Shown: positions 14,878 through 26,700 of the stretch, piece after piece
Position numbering within the stretch: the first letter of the stretch is position 1
How the letters are laid out: each line of letters begins with the position of its first letter
Position numbers and translations under genes: made by a program
Assembly: GCA_963605405.1 (NCBI GenBank)
Contig: CAVCUP010000007.1
Span: forward strand, 43,150-107,149
Source: Paratractidigestivibacter sp963605405
GTDB lineage: Bacteria; Actinomycetota; Coriobacteriia; Coriobacteriales; Atopobiaceae
Direction of reading: 5' to 3'
Length of the DNA: 64,000 bases
The notes under the pieces: generated by a model
Databases searched by the model: none
What the model saw: only the letters and a program-made list of their open reading frames with translations
Told to the model about the DNA's origin: nothing

Positions 14878-15849
14878 ATGAGACTGCAGCTGCTACATAT
14901 CGATGACGAGCCCAAGTCGGCGGAGGAATACCGCCGGGTTGCGGATGCGCATGCGCAAACGCTCAAGGACTTCTGGAAGCGCTTTGCGGTGTCGGGGCTT
15001 TTTGTGCTAGCGCTCGTGATCGTCCTCTTTGCGAGCCTGGCGTGGTTCGCAGCGAACAACGGCGTGGGCGGCACGTCCACCACGCTGAGCGCCAAGGCCG
15101 AGCGCTACGCGATCGGCGGCACGAGCGATCAAGGCGCGCGGCGAGGCTACTACGACGACATGAGCGCCGCCACCGGCTTCGACACCAGCGACTCCCTGAA
15201 CGTCTCCGCCACGTACAACCTGAATAACTACACGGGCGGCTCCCTGCGCCCGGGTTCCTACGGCGTGCTCGAGGTCACGGTTACCCCGGTTGCCAAGGAC
15301 GTGCGGGGCATCACGCTGAGCATCGAGCGCAACATCAAGGCGCGCGGCGATTTGACTTTGACCGACGAGAAATACGAGCAGCTGCAGAATCTCTTCCGCG
15401 GGCATATTCTCTTCTTCCGCTCGAAGAGCGACGACGGCTACTACTCCGATCCCGTGCTTGACGATAAGCTGACCATCGACCGCAGCGACTTCTGTGCCGA
15501 GGGCTCGACCCTCACCACCGAGCCCGTGACCATCAGGCTCTACTGGGTCTGGCCGAGCCAGTTCTCCAGCTACGTGCTCACGGGCAAGCTCAACTACAAC
15601 CAGAACCTCTTTGCGTCGACTGACGCCATGGGGTATGCGGGGCTTGCCGCGGCGATCAACGCTCACGGCGGCTGGTTCTTCTGCGACGAGAACGGCAATT
15701 CGGTCGACGGTGTCCCCAACGTCAACTCAAACATGTCCGCCGCGGATCTCCAGACCTGCGCGGACTATTACAACCACGGCGACGAGGTCCTCGGCGTCAG
15801 CGCCGCGTATCTGCAGATCCGCTTCGTCGGCGAGGAGGCGAGCTCATGA
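14878..15849 (+). CDS. SipW-type surface protein
   Basis: A 323-residue protein. A 35-residue charged cytosolic leader precedes a hydrophobic segment (GLFVLALVIVLFASLAWF) with the AWFAANN block typical of SipW-dependent signals. The mature part is Ser/Tyr-rich and beta-like with no catalytic motif (IRLYWVWPSQFSSYVLTGK near residue 215). I chose ATG 14878. An in-frame ATG at 14848 would lie inside the preceding hairpin, and neither has a strong SD. The stop overlaps the ATG of the next gene (ATGA at 15846), so translation is coupled. A minor subunit or adaptor of the fibre is plausible but not demonstrated. Confidence 0.72.
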   Translation: MRLQLLHIDDEPKSAEEYRRVADAHAQTLKDFWKRFAVSGLFVLALVIVLFASLAWFAANNGVGGTSTTLSAKAERYAIGGTSDQGARRGYYDDMSAATGFDTSDSLNVSATYNLNNYTGGSLRPGSYGVLEVTVTPVAKDVRGITLSIERNIKARGDLTLTDEKYEQLQNLFRGHILFFRSKSDDGYYSDPVLDDKLTIDRSDFCAEGSTLTTEPVTIRLYWVWPSQFSSYVLTGKLNYNQNLFASTDAMGYAGLAAAINAHGGWFFCDENGNSVDGVPNVNSNMSAADLQTCADYYNHGDEVLGVSAAYLQIRFVGEEASS

Positions 15850-16565
15850 TCGATCCCGAGGCCTACCGGCTCCGCGAAGAGAAATGGACCAAGCAGAACC
15901 AGCGCCTGATGGCCGGGTTCGCGGTCGTGGCCGTGGCCGTGCTCATCATTGGCCTCACGCTCACGTGGTTCGTGGGCAACCAGAGCGCCTCGACCGCGGC
16001 TCAGGTACGGGGCCCCTCCAAGCTGCGTATCCTTGGGCCGAACTCGACGGCGATCGAGCAGCTCGACCTGAGCTACGACGCGAGCAACGTCGACGGGGAC
16101 CAGAAGGTCACCGTCACGCGCGGCTTCTGCGTGGAGAGCGAGGGCGAGCCCTTTGAGCTGCAGGTGGCGAACACGACGAACATCGGCGGGCTCGCCATCA
16201 AGGTGTATCGCGTGACGGTGAACGACAAGGACGCCGCCGGCGACGTCGTCGAGAAGGGCGAGTACTCCTGGAGCAAGGGCGACGAGGTCAGCTTCCAAAT
16301 GATCAACGACGCCGATAACGACGGCGTCGCGAACGACCCCACGGGCAACAACGACGAGACCTTCGGCAATTACACCGATGTCCAGGCAAACGCCGCGCCG
16401 CTCTACCGATGGACCACGTTCTCGTACGGCCAATTGGACCAAGAGGATGGCGCTCCCGCCAACGTGACGAACTTCATCATCGAGGCCACCTGGACCGAGT
16501 CCGCCAAGGAGACCGACATGGTCTATCTCATTGCCCGCAACACGTCGACTTCGAACAGCAACTAA
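15846..16565 (+). CDS. SipW-type surface protein
   Basis: A 239-residue protein with a short charged leader (REEKWTKQNQRLMAGF), hydrophobic core VVAVAVLIIGLTLTWFVGNQ and a small acidic external domain. It overlaps the previous gene by 4 bp. The TWFVGN block corresponds to the YAWF block of its neighbours. It lacks the W-L-E-G-x-D signature and instead contains a DADNDGVANDPTG stretch that looks like an Asp/Asn-rich calcium-binding loop. The role is unknown beyond co-translation with the other surface proteins. Confidence 0.72.
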   Translation: MIDPEAYRLREEKWTKQNQRLMAGFAVVAVAVLIIGLTLTWFVGNQSASTAAQVRGPSKLRILGPNSTAIEQLDLSYDASNVDGDQKVTVTRGFCVESEGEPFELQVANTTNIGGLAIKVYRVTVNDKDAAGDVVEKGEYSWSKGDEVSFQMINDADNDGVANDPTGNNDETFGNYTDVQANAAPLYRWTTFSYGQLDQEDGAPANVTNFIIEATWTESAKETDMVYLIARNTSTSNSN

Positions 16566-16585
16566 GCCCCAAGGGAGGTGCCACC

Positions 16586-17746
16586 ATGACCAGCGAGAAG
16601 AAGCAACACAAGCACATGCGCCCGGAGCCGTCCCATGCAGAGCCGGCCAAGGACTCGGAGGACGCGATCTTTACGCACGCCTCCTGGCTGGCGGGCGCCC
16701 TGCGCGAGGAAAACGGCGCGCACGCGACAGATGCCGAGCACGTCGAGGCCGTTGATTCGGCCGAGAAGAACGACCATATCCCTGGAGTCGAGCGTTCTTT
16801 GGACAGCGGGCGGGACGAGGCTGCGGAGCGCCTCGCCGCCTCCCCGCGTCCGGAGAACGCCGCGCACTTCGCGGGCCCCAAGCGCCACGCGTTGCGGACC
16901 TGCGGCCTCGCGGCCGCGGGCACGCTCTGCGTCGCGGCGCTTCTTGCCGGCACGGTCCTCACGTACTCGGCCTACACCGGCAACGCGTTCCTCAAGGGCG
17001 TCGAGGTGACCAAGGCCACCCAGAGCCTCTTTGCGTCGGACATGCTTTCGGGCTACTACGCCGCGCCGGCGGACGACGCGATCGATTCGCGCTCGGTCGT
17101 TGTCAGCACCACGGGCGATACCTGCAGCTTCACGTTCCGCATCTACAATTGCCTCCTCGACGACCAGCAAGTGGTCAACGACAAGGACGTGCCGTATACG
17201 CTGGCGGTGACGGCGGCAGGGGTTGCCGACGGAGCGTGGAGCGTCAGTCCCGCTGCCGGGTCCGTGACCCTCGCCGGCAACCAGGCGACCATCAAGAGCT
17301 ACACCGTCACCTTCCCCAAGTCGGCCTTGGGCGGCGCGAGCTTTACCGTGAAGGCCACCGTGGACATCTCGGCGGGCAACATCGGCACCAAGCTCGCGTG
17401 CCTGGCGGCCAGAATCGTCCCCAACGCGCCCTCCGAGGTCGAGGCGGCTTCCGTCTCCGGCGACCTGGTGGACGGCGGCGGTGCCTTCGCGGAATACGAC
17501 GCTTACAACTACCGCGTGACCGTCACGGGCGTGGAGACGAGGGTCAGGCTCTCGTGGGACACGGGCGCATGCGAGCTCGACCCGTACTTTGGCGTCAACC
17601 ACGTGGGCGCGGATATCGATTCCGCGGCCGGCACCGCGACCTTTGCCATGCAGCCCGGCAGCACCATCGTCAACCTGTACCGCAAGGAGGGCTCCGGCGC
17701 TTCTAGCTGGGCGGACCTCGGTATACACATAGAGAAGGCGGACTGA
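16586..17746 (+). CDS. Anchored surface protein of the fibre operon
   Basis: A 386-residue protein started at ATG 16586 behind AAGGGAGGTG. About 110 acidic cytosolic residues precede a membrane segment (LAAAGTLCVAALLAGTVLTYSAYTGNAF), then a Ser/Thr/Ala-rich beta-sandwich-like external part. The long cytosolic portion resembles the layout of the protein encoded at 12174 and suggests a retained, not released, component. It ends 2 bp before the giant protein gene, so the two are tightly coupled; it could be the cell-surface receptor that retains the giant protein, which lacks an anchor. That is inference. Confidence 0.7.
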   Translation: MTSEKKQHKHMRPEPSHAEPAKDSEDAIFTHASWLAGALREENGAHATDAEHVEAVDSAEKNDHIPGVERSLDSGRDEAAERLAASPRPENAAHFAGPKRHALRTCGLAAAGTLCVAALLAGTVLTYSAYTGNAFLKGVEVTKATQSLFASDMLSGYYAAPADDAIDSRSVVVSTTGDTCSFTFRIYNCLLDDQQVVNDKDVPYTLAVTAAGVADGAWSVSPAAGSVTLAGNQATIKSYTVTFPKSALGGASFTVKATVDISAGNIGTKLACLAARIVPNAPSEVEAASVSGDLVDGGGAFAEYDAYNYRVTVTGVETRVRLSWDTGACELDPYFGVNHVGADIDSAAGTATFAMQPGSTIVNLYRKEGSGASSWADLGIHIEKAD

Positions 17747-17748
17747 CC

Positions 17749-20700
17749 ATGAAGTTGGCCCAATGCATCATCGCGACCTGCCTGAGCGTGCTGCTCTCGC
17801 TCCAGGGGCTGAGCTCCTCCATGACGGCGTACGCCGTGACGCTCATGGAGGGGCAGGCCTCGGGCGATCAGTACGCGACCTCGGTGGCCTCGCTGTACGG
17901 CGAGGACGTGGACGCCGCGGCCGGTTCCGGGTCGGATGCCGGGTCGGGCGACTCGGGCTACGGCACGGACGCCGACGACGAGGGCGCCCTCGCGTTGGCC
18001 GACGACTCTGAGGCCGAGATCGACGGCTCCGCGACCGAGGGTTACTCGACGGTCGAGGATGCGGAGAGCGATGAGCGGGACGACGTCGACGACGACGTGG
18101 CTTTGGCGAGCATTACGTATGAGTACACGACGATCAGCGAGCTGAACGTGGCACTGAGCGGTCACGGCTCCGCGACGGGCTCGGGCGATAACGTCGAGAT
18201 TACCTATGAGGACAACGACGCGCTCAAGATCATCTCGCATGCGGATCCCCGGCTTTACGAGAACGCGACCATCAAGCGCGGCGGTTCCACTGGCTCGGAA
18301 TTCGACGTGAGCGCGACGACGGGAGAGGCTGCGTCGTTCCAGGGCTTCGGCAGCACGGAGCACCCCTTTGCCGGCACGCTGGTCAACGGCGGCGAAGTCC
18401 TGGAGCTGACCTCCGACCGCACGGTGTTCAATGCGCTCAAGGTGACGGACGGTTACTTGGTAAAGATCATCTGGAAGGGCGCCACCGATTACAACGCGCC
18501 CATGGTCGCGACTGAGCTTTCCGGCAGCGGCACGCTGGGCGTTTCGGTCAAGATTGCCGATCCGAACACGGCGGATACTGATTTTACGGATGCCTCCCCG
18601 GCGCTGACGGCCCCGCTCTTCGGGACCGTTAAGACCGGCGGTGAGACCGTGACGGTGAATGCCGAGTATTCGTTTACCGGCGCCCGTAAGGCGCTGAGCG
18701 TATCCGCCTCCGGCAACATCGGCCTTCTGGCGAACATCGTCGAGAGCGGCACGCTCGCGATCGGAGGCGTTACCGGCCTCGATGGCGTGAACAACAACGG
18801 CGCCATCGCGACAAGCAAGGGTAACGCCGGCCTGTTCATCGGCCAGGTCAACGACGGCGCGACCGTGTGCATGGACGCGTTTACGCTGGGCAAGACCGTG
18901 ACCGTCCGCTCCGCGAGCGGATCCGCCGGTGGCCTTGCTGGCCAGGTGGGCTCCAGCGATGGCGCCACGGTAACCCTTACCGGCGCGGTGGACTTCACCA
19001 AACTAACCGCGCAAGGCTCCATCGCCTCTGGAGGCCTCATCGGCAAGGCCGCGAAGCTCATCCTTAACCAGACGAACGCTCCATTCACGTGTCCCAACAC
19101 CGTTGGCTCCAACTCCAGCGAGAACACCGGCGGCTTCATCGGCAGCGTGAGCTTCTCCGGCGACAAGGCCTTCACCGCCAACGACGAGATCGTCACCAGT
19201 AGTGCCGTCCAGCTCGAGAGCGCAAGAAACGCCGGTGCCGTCTTCGGCTATCTCGATCTCAGGTACGGTGACGTGACCTTTACGGCAGCTGATGCTGCTT
19301 CGCCGTCTGTTTTTTCCAGCACAATGGCCGGGGCCACTTCTGCCACTGTTTACGGTGGAATCGTCGGCCGTGTTGAGGACACCGGTGTGAGCGGGAGCGC
19401 CAACAGCTCGTACTCAAGCACGCACTCGCTTGCGGTGAAGAACGTCAAGGTTGAAGGAACCTGCACGCAAACGCCTAAGACCGCCGGCGGCCTCGTTGGT
19501 TCTTTGGGCACTTCCAGTCCTTATTACTGCGCAACCCTGATCGTCGATGGCGCGACAGTTGCCTGGGGCGGCCCTTGGGTCAGTTTCTCGTTCGGCGGCG
19601 TCGTCGGCAACCTAGACAACTATTCCGTCCTTGATTGCGGCGACGTCACCGTAAGCACTCAAGGCGACGTCAGCAAGGGCGCCGGCATCGCCGGCGAGAC
19701 CTGGAAGGGCACCATTCGCCTGCGCGGCACGACGGACCTTTCCGGCCTGAGGCTTTCGAGCAATGCCAGCGGCGAGGCCGCGCAGATTGCTATTACCAGC
19801 TATAACTGGCCCTCGCTGATATTCGCGACGGGCAGCGGCAACGACGAGAACTGGACGCTTAAGCGTTGCGATGCCGTTGCCGCCGACGACCTCGGCGGCA
19901 ACGGAACGGTCAACCAAACATTGCTCGGCCACAACGAGGTCGTGCGTTTGGGCGGCGAGGGTGGCCTGAGTCCTCATCTCATCCAACTCGATGACGCTAC
20001 CCACCAACCCCGCTTCTGGCTTCCCGAGAACTCACCCAATGCGGCAGCAGCCACTAGCAGCGGCAATCAGCGGGGCAGGCAGCTGGACTTCGGTTCGTCC
20101 ACGGTGAACGTCGCTTCTGTCGACGAGTTCGCCTGTCTCGCGCTCACTATTCAGACGTTGGGTTATTTCTCGGGCGTGAGCGGTATCGACAGAGGCAACA
20201 TCGATACGCTCAAAACATCAACAATCAACATTGACGGAGACATCGACCTCTCTGGCACCGGTATCACGGGGCTGACCCAGGATGCGTACTACGGCTCCTA
20301 CGATAGATACAGTTCCTGGGTTTACTCCGGCACGCTGAACGGCAATGGCCACACCGTAACCCTCGCCGTCGGCGAGCCGTACGGAACCCGAAACGGTACG
20401 GTGCTCGGCCCCGACGACACTTCCGAGGGCAACGGAAAGACCTATTACCACAACCGTCTGGGCCTTCTTGGCGAGGTGAGCGATGCCGCGGTGAACAGCC
20501 TCACCATCACGGGCACTATGAATCTTGATGCCCGAACGCCCAGGAACTCCGAAAAGCGCACCGATGTGGGCGCCGTGGCGGCGCGCGTCAACGGCTCGAC
20601 GACCATCGGCGCCGACAATGACGTCAAGGCAACGGTGGCCATTACTTATGGCAACCAAACCAATGCATTCAATAGCATAGTTTCTGTTGGCGGCCTTATC

Positions 20701-23700
20701 GGGCGCGTCGCGGCCGCGAGCACGGTGACGCTCGGCGGCGCCGGCACGTCGTGCTTTGCGGGCAGCATTGCCTCGGGCACCGCCGAGGCCGGCAACTCGA
20801 ACGTCGGCGGCATTATCGGGCGTGTGGACGATACCAGGACCACGGTCAACGCGACGAAGGCCTCCGTGAGCGGCTCGATCTCTACCCAGGGCTCGAGCGC
20901 CTACGCTGCCGTGGGCGGGTTCATCGGCGTGATCGGTCAGGGCGGCAACAAGAAGACCGTGAACATCACGAACCTCGACCTGAGCGGCCTGAAGATCGCG
21001 CGCGAGGCCAACGACAAGAGCGAGACCGCCGGCGGCCTGCTGGGCCACAGCTGGGGAAACGTGTACGTGAACTTCTCGGGCAGCGCGGGCGACTATGCCC
21101 TCAAGACGGGCGGCACGACCCTCACGGCGAACAACGCGACGCAGGTCGGAGGACTTGTGTACGCCTCGAGCGGTGTCTGGAGCGTCGGTGATCGCGGCAT
21201 CGACCTGAGCGGCGCGACCATGAGCGCGAATTCGGCGACCAAGCTCGGCCTGCTCGTGTGCATGGGCGGCGACAACGTTCGGGTCGGCGACCAGAACTAC
21301 GCTTATAACGACACGATGGGCGGTCTGTACCTGAAGAACACCGCCGATTGGAACACGGCATATAAGGTCAACGAGAGCGCCGGGGCCATCGTTGCCGGTA
21401 GCGTCGTCACCTTCGACGAGTGGGTTGCCGACACGTGCATGCCCGGTTTTGACGTGACCGCCACGGGCGTCAACGGCGTGGTCTCCCTGCACACGACCGG
21501 CGACAAGCTCGACATGTCGGGGGCCGCGGGCTCTCGCAACTCCTACGTGAACCGCACCGCCCTCGGCAAGGCGCACCAAACCAACGGCAGCTCGCGGTAC
21601 TACTACAACCTCGATCGCATGGGCTCGTATACGCTTGGCGGCACTGTCGACACTCCGGCTAAGCTTCTTCTTTGGAGCGTTTATCACTACGCGGCCGGGG
21701 CCATTAACGGGAATTTCGCGAGCGCCGACGCCGACGCCGCCTCCTCTTTGACCGCCATCACGGGCGACCTGGACATGGACGGCTACAGCTACTACCCCGT
21801 GGACGTGAAGGGGGAGAGCATCGCGGTGAGCGATGCGACCATCACGTTCCACAACAGCCGGATCGAGTCCGAGGAAAACGGCAACAAGCTCACGAGTGCC
21901 GAGACCCAGCACATGAACATGCACGCGGGCCTGCTGCGCAACTTCACCGCCGGCACGGATACCAGCACGGAGTACAGCTATTCCGTGAGCAATGTGACGC
22001 TCAAGGGTTCCGTAGGCACGCTTCTGTATAAGGGGGCTGTTGTCGGCGCCGGCGCGCTTCTTGCCGGCACGATGACGGGCGACGAGGAGAGCGCTCGCAT
22101 CGCCACGCTGGGCATCAACGGCCTCACGCTCGACGGGCTCACGGTACGCGGCGTCGAGGACGTGTCGCTTGCCCCGCTCGCGGCATGCAACTTCGGGTCG
22201 TACTCGGCGCTCAACGTGACGGGCGTCTCGGCAAAGAACTACGCGTCCGGAACCGCTGCCGCCACCTCGCTCTTCGGCAATCTCGGCAACGAGAGCGCCG
22301 ACCAGGTCACGGCCTCGTTCACGAACATCGCCGTGCCGTCGCTCGCCTCAGGCGATGGGAAGGACGCCATATTTACCCGCGCGAGCCTGCTCGAGAGCTA
22401 CGCCTTCGCTCAGGGCAAGGCGTCTTCGGCCACGTACACGTTCACGAAGGCGGACGATGCGGCCAAGCAGGTCACCTACGGCAAGGAGATCGACTCCAAC
22501 GGCGAGTACCATGGCAAGCAGTTCTGGTACTACGACGAGAGCCTCAACGGCGTGGATGCCGGGCTCGTTACCGACGGCACTCGCACCGCCAATGCGACGA
22601 CTCCGCAGTACGGCGCCTATCTCCCGTATGTTGCCAAGGGCCAGAGCGGTAGCGCGTACCACGAGATCAAGGTCAATCAGCGCATCGCGAACCTGACCTC
22701 GGGCTGCGGCACCTACGGCGACCCGTACTCCATCACCACGCCTGGCCAGCTCTACGCCGTCGCGTACTACATCAACACGGGCGCGGCCCAGGACGAGTGG
22801 GCCGTGACCGTCACGAGGAACCAGGAGCAGATTTGCTCGCGCCGCAGCGACGGCTCGACCGACAACGAGATCACCTACCTTTACAGCGCCTCGGACAGAA
22901 CTTGGAAAGAAGCGGCCAAGATTAACGAGGAATGGACCGCCAAGGAATCCGGCGAGACGCTCGAAGACGCCACCATGCGCCGCTATATCCAGAGCTGCTA
23001 CCTGAGCATCGAGACGGACGGCCTCGAGGTCGACACCTCCTCGTTCAACGGCCTGGGCACCCACGACTACCCGTTCCGCGGCGTCATCGTCGGCAACCTG
23101 GACAACGGCGCGAGCTCAACCGAGGCGGGCGACGACGCGAGCGGGGATACGGCGGTCGCCTCTTCCCGCAAGACGCTCGTGATAAAGAACGGCGTCAGCA
23201 ATTTCCAGGGCCTTATCCCGTACAGCTACGGCAGCGTCGTGCGCGACCTGAATGTCCAGTACGCGGGCGCGGCGAACACGATCGCGTACACGGCCAAGAA
23301 CGCTACCGACGGCGTGCCCACCGCGTTCTTCGGCGGCGTGATCGGCTGCGTCATGGGCGGCGACAACGTCATCGACGGCGTGGTCGTGAGCGCGGGTTCG
23401 GACTCTGACTCGGGCGAGGCGGCGTCCGAGGCCAGCGAGAATCTCCTGACCCGAATCTGGAACGCGCTGACGGCTTTTGTGGCGCTGGTCACGAACTCCG
23501 CCTCGAGCCAGTCGTTCGGCGTGAGCGCGAGCGGGGATAAGTCCCACTTGGTCGCCATCGGCGGCTACGTCGGCGCCATCTCTGGGGGCGGCGTCATCTT
23601 CCGCAGCATGAGCGACGATGCGTGCAAGTGGCGCGAGAACAGCACGAACCTCTACGACAACCCCTACGTCGGCCGCGTCATCGACGGCTTTGCCTTCTCC

Positions 23701-26700
23701 GAGGGCTGCGAGATCGACAACGGCGACAAGAATTACAAGATCAATGAGCTCGACACGAGCTTGACTAGTTGCGTGACGACGTCGGACATCCAGGGCAAGT
23801 ATCGTGGCATGGCGAACTCCGCCGCGACGGTAACCGTTGCAAATGCCCAGGGTTTACTGGTGCTTTCGGCCATTATCAACAGCGGCGCCGCTGCGGGTGC
23901 CGCGCACACAGACTACAACGGTGACGGCTACGGCGTGTTTCGCGGGTCGCGGGCCTATCAAGGGTACGGGTATTACGCATTCCCCACCGGCTATAAGTTT
24001 GGTAATACGGAGTTCGGCAAAGTAAGAAATGCCAGCTACTCCAACGTCGGCACAGGATCTGATGCCAGCGGTGATTTCACGCGCTCAGTGCGTGACGACA
24101 CTATTGCTCCGGGCAAACAAGCTTGGGAAGGTCCTCTCGATAACGTTGAGAGCAGCTCTGCCGATATTAATTCGCCTTATTTGGTAAGCGCCTACGCTAA
24201 TGCGCCCACGGGTTATGTCTGCGCTTCTAAGCTAACGGGACTTAACTTGCAGTTTGCAGAAAACGGAACCTACGACATGTCCGTGTACGGCACTGGCTTC
24301 ACAGGTCTTTCTGGTCGCTACTACTCTAATGCCTGCTACTCTGGCCAGAAGTCTACCGACCGCGACCGCATCATCCCCTGGATCGCCTGCATCGACGGCA
24401 AAGGATCGACGCTTACGCTGAGCTCGGTTGCCAAGGAATACCAGGACGACGACTACTCGGTCGCGGGCGTCGGTGGACTATTCGCGACCATCACGTTTAC
24501 CGCAAACAATGTGGGGAACAGCATTAGCGCCAACGACGGCGCGAGCGTGAGGGACATCACCTTCAGGAACTGCGATGTCTCGCTGACGTACCTGGATTCG
24601 AGCAACAGTGCCCTGACCAACTACGCGAAGAATGCGACCGGCGTCGGCGTTCTCGCCGGTGTCACGGCCAATGCAAACTCGCAGTACAGCTATGGAACGT
24701 ATAGGAACGTTGTTATCACCGCCGATTCCGGCAAGACGACCACGGTCTCCGGCGGCGAAAACGCCGGTGGTCTTTATGGCTCGGCCGGCTATGCCCAGAG
24801 GAGCGGTGCAGACAGCGTTGACGAGATCGTGAATTCGGGCGGCGGGCTGTGCGCCCCCATCAAGCTCTACGATTGCTCCTATAGCAACCTCTCTGTTGAC
24901 GGCAGGACCAACGTCGGCGGCTATGTCGGCAAGGTCGCGAGCGGCGAGAGCGGTTTGTGGGCCACGAGCGGCGACTATACGTTCGCTTCGAACTCCACGA
25001 TCGCCATCGACTCGAAGAGCACGGATAACACTAACGCCGCCGGCGGAATCTTCGGTTTGGTGGGCTGCTCGGTTAACGTGAACACCGGGCAGGAAGAGTC
25101 CGCGGAGCAGCTCGCCGTCATGAGCGATGTGAAGGTCACGACAACGTGCGCCGCCTCGAGAACCGACGAGGGCTGCACGCGTGGCGTCGGCTCGCTGGTA
25201 GGTCGCGCGGAATCCACGGTTACCGCCAACCGGCTCAAGGTGACGGCTTCCGCGGAGGCTACTTACGACGCGCCTATCTACCTGGGTTCCGTTGATGAGA
25301 AGCAAAACAGTTCATCCAATATGGCGGTAAAGAACGTCGGCGGCATCGTCGGCTGGTCTAACAAAAATGTTTCTATTAACGGCTCTACTGTTGAGAAGCT
25401 GCGTATCGGCAACGGCGAGCACAGTGGCGGCATTGTGGGCACGCTGGATGGGGGCGTGACGCTTGCTGTGGACGGCTCTGCTGTGAACGGCATGGTCTTC
25501 GACGGCGCGCGCAATGGCGGCATCGTCGGTAACGTGAATAACTCTGGAGCCAACGTTAATGTGACCAATACAACGATCCAGGCCTGCTCGTTCAGCGGAA
25601 AAGCCTCTTACTGGAAGAGTCATCCTGGCGGCAACGGTAACTTCTCGGGCGGCATCGTCGGCTATGCGCTGGGTACCTATAAGGTCTCTAATGTATTTCT
25701 CAGCGAGAACATGTTCCCGGACACCGCGAAGCGCCAGGGCTTGCTTGTGGGCTGCACCGCGCAGGACTCGGGCAACTTCAAGGGAGTCTATGCTGCTGGT
25801 ATCAAGGTAAAGCTCGCTTCTAACCAGACGAACGCCGACGTTCCTGCCGCGATTTGTTATTTCAGGGAATCGTCCGACAAGTCCGTTATCAACCAGAAGA
25901 GCTACATCGCGTTCGCGAACTACACGGATAGCGCTGATGGCACGGCGGGCCTCTTCGCCGCCGCGGGGGCATCTCCGTATGTGACGACGAGCCCGATGAC
26001 TTCGGTTAAGGTCAGTGCCGACTCCGGCTCTGGATTCCTCTTTGGCGACGGCGCAGCGATCACGACGGCTGCGACAATCAAGGACCAGGCGGGCACGAGC
26101 GTGGCCGGTCGCTACACGTATACGAACATCGGCGGTATCGACGCCAACGGTTCTTACCAGAACACGAACGATTACAAGGCGAGCATCTCTGCCAGCACGT
26201 TCAACGACAACAACTCAACCGCCAAGGCTGACACCGACTTCAATGTCCTGCTTCTTCCCGGCAACGACACGACGACCGTCGCGAACTACCTCAACCTCGT
26301 GACCAACGGCGGGTTCTCGGATGCGGTTCGGCTTAACGGGTCGACGACGCATGTGAGCGCCACCGTGCAAACGGTCAAGCTGGAAAACGACTCGCTCGTT
26401 GCTAGCGACGACACCCCGACCGTCCGCGTTGTGAACAACGGCACGACCAGCATGTCGTTCCGCGCGACGAGCCAGTGGGACAACGAGAAGGGGCGGTTCA
26501 CGCTGCTCACCCTTACGTTCAGCGAGGCCGGCCAGGAGTACAAGGTCCAGGTGCCCATCATCGTGCGGCGTATGCTCGAGGTCGACTTCACGGCCACGTA
26601 TTCCTATGGCACGCACTTCACGCCGGACGCCTATTCGAGCCTCGGCGAGAACGCACATGTCCTCACCAACTTCGGCGAGCCGATGTCGGGTTACCTAACC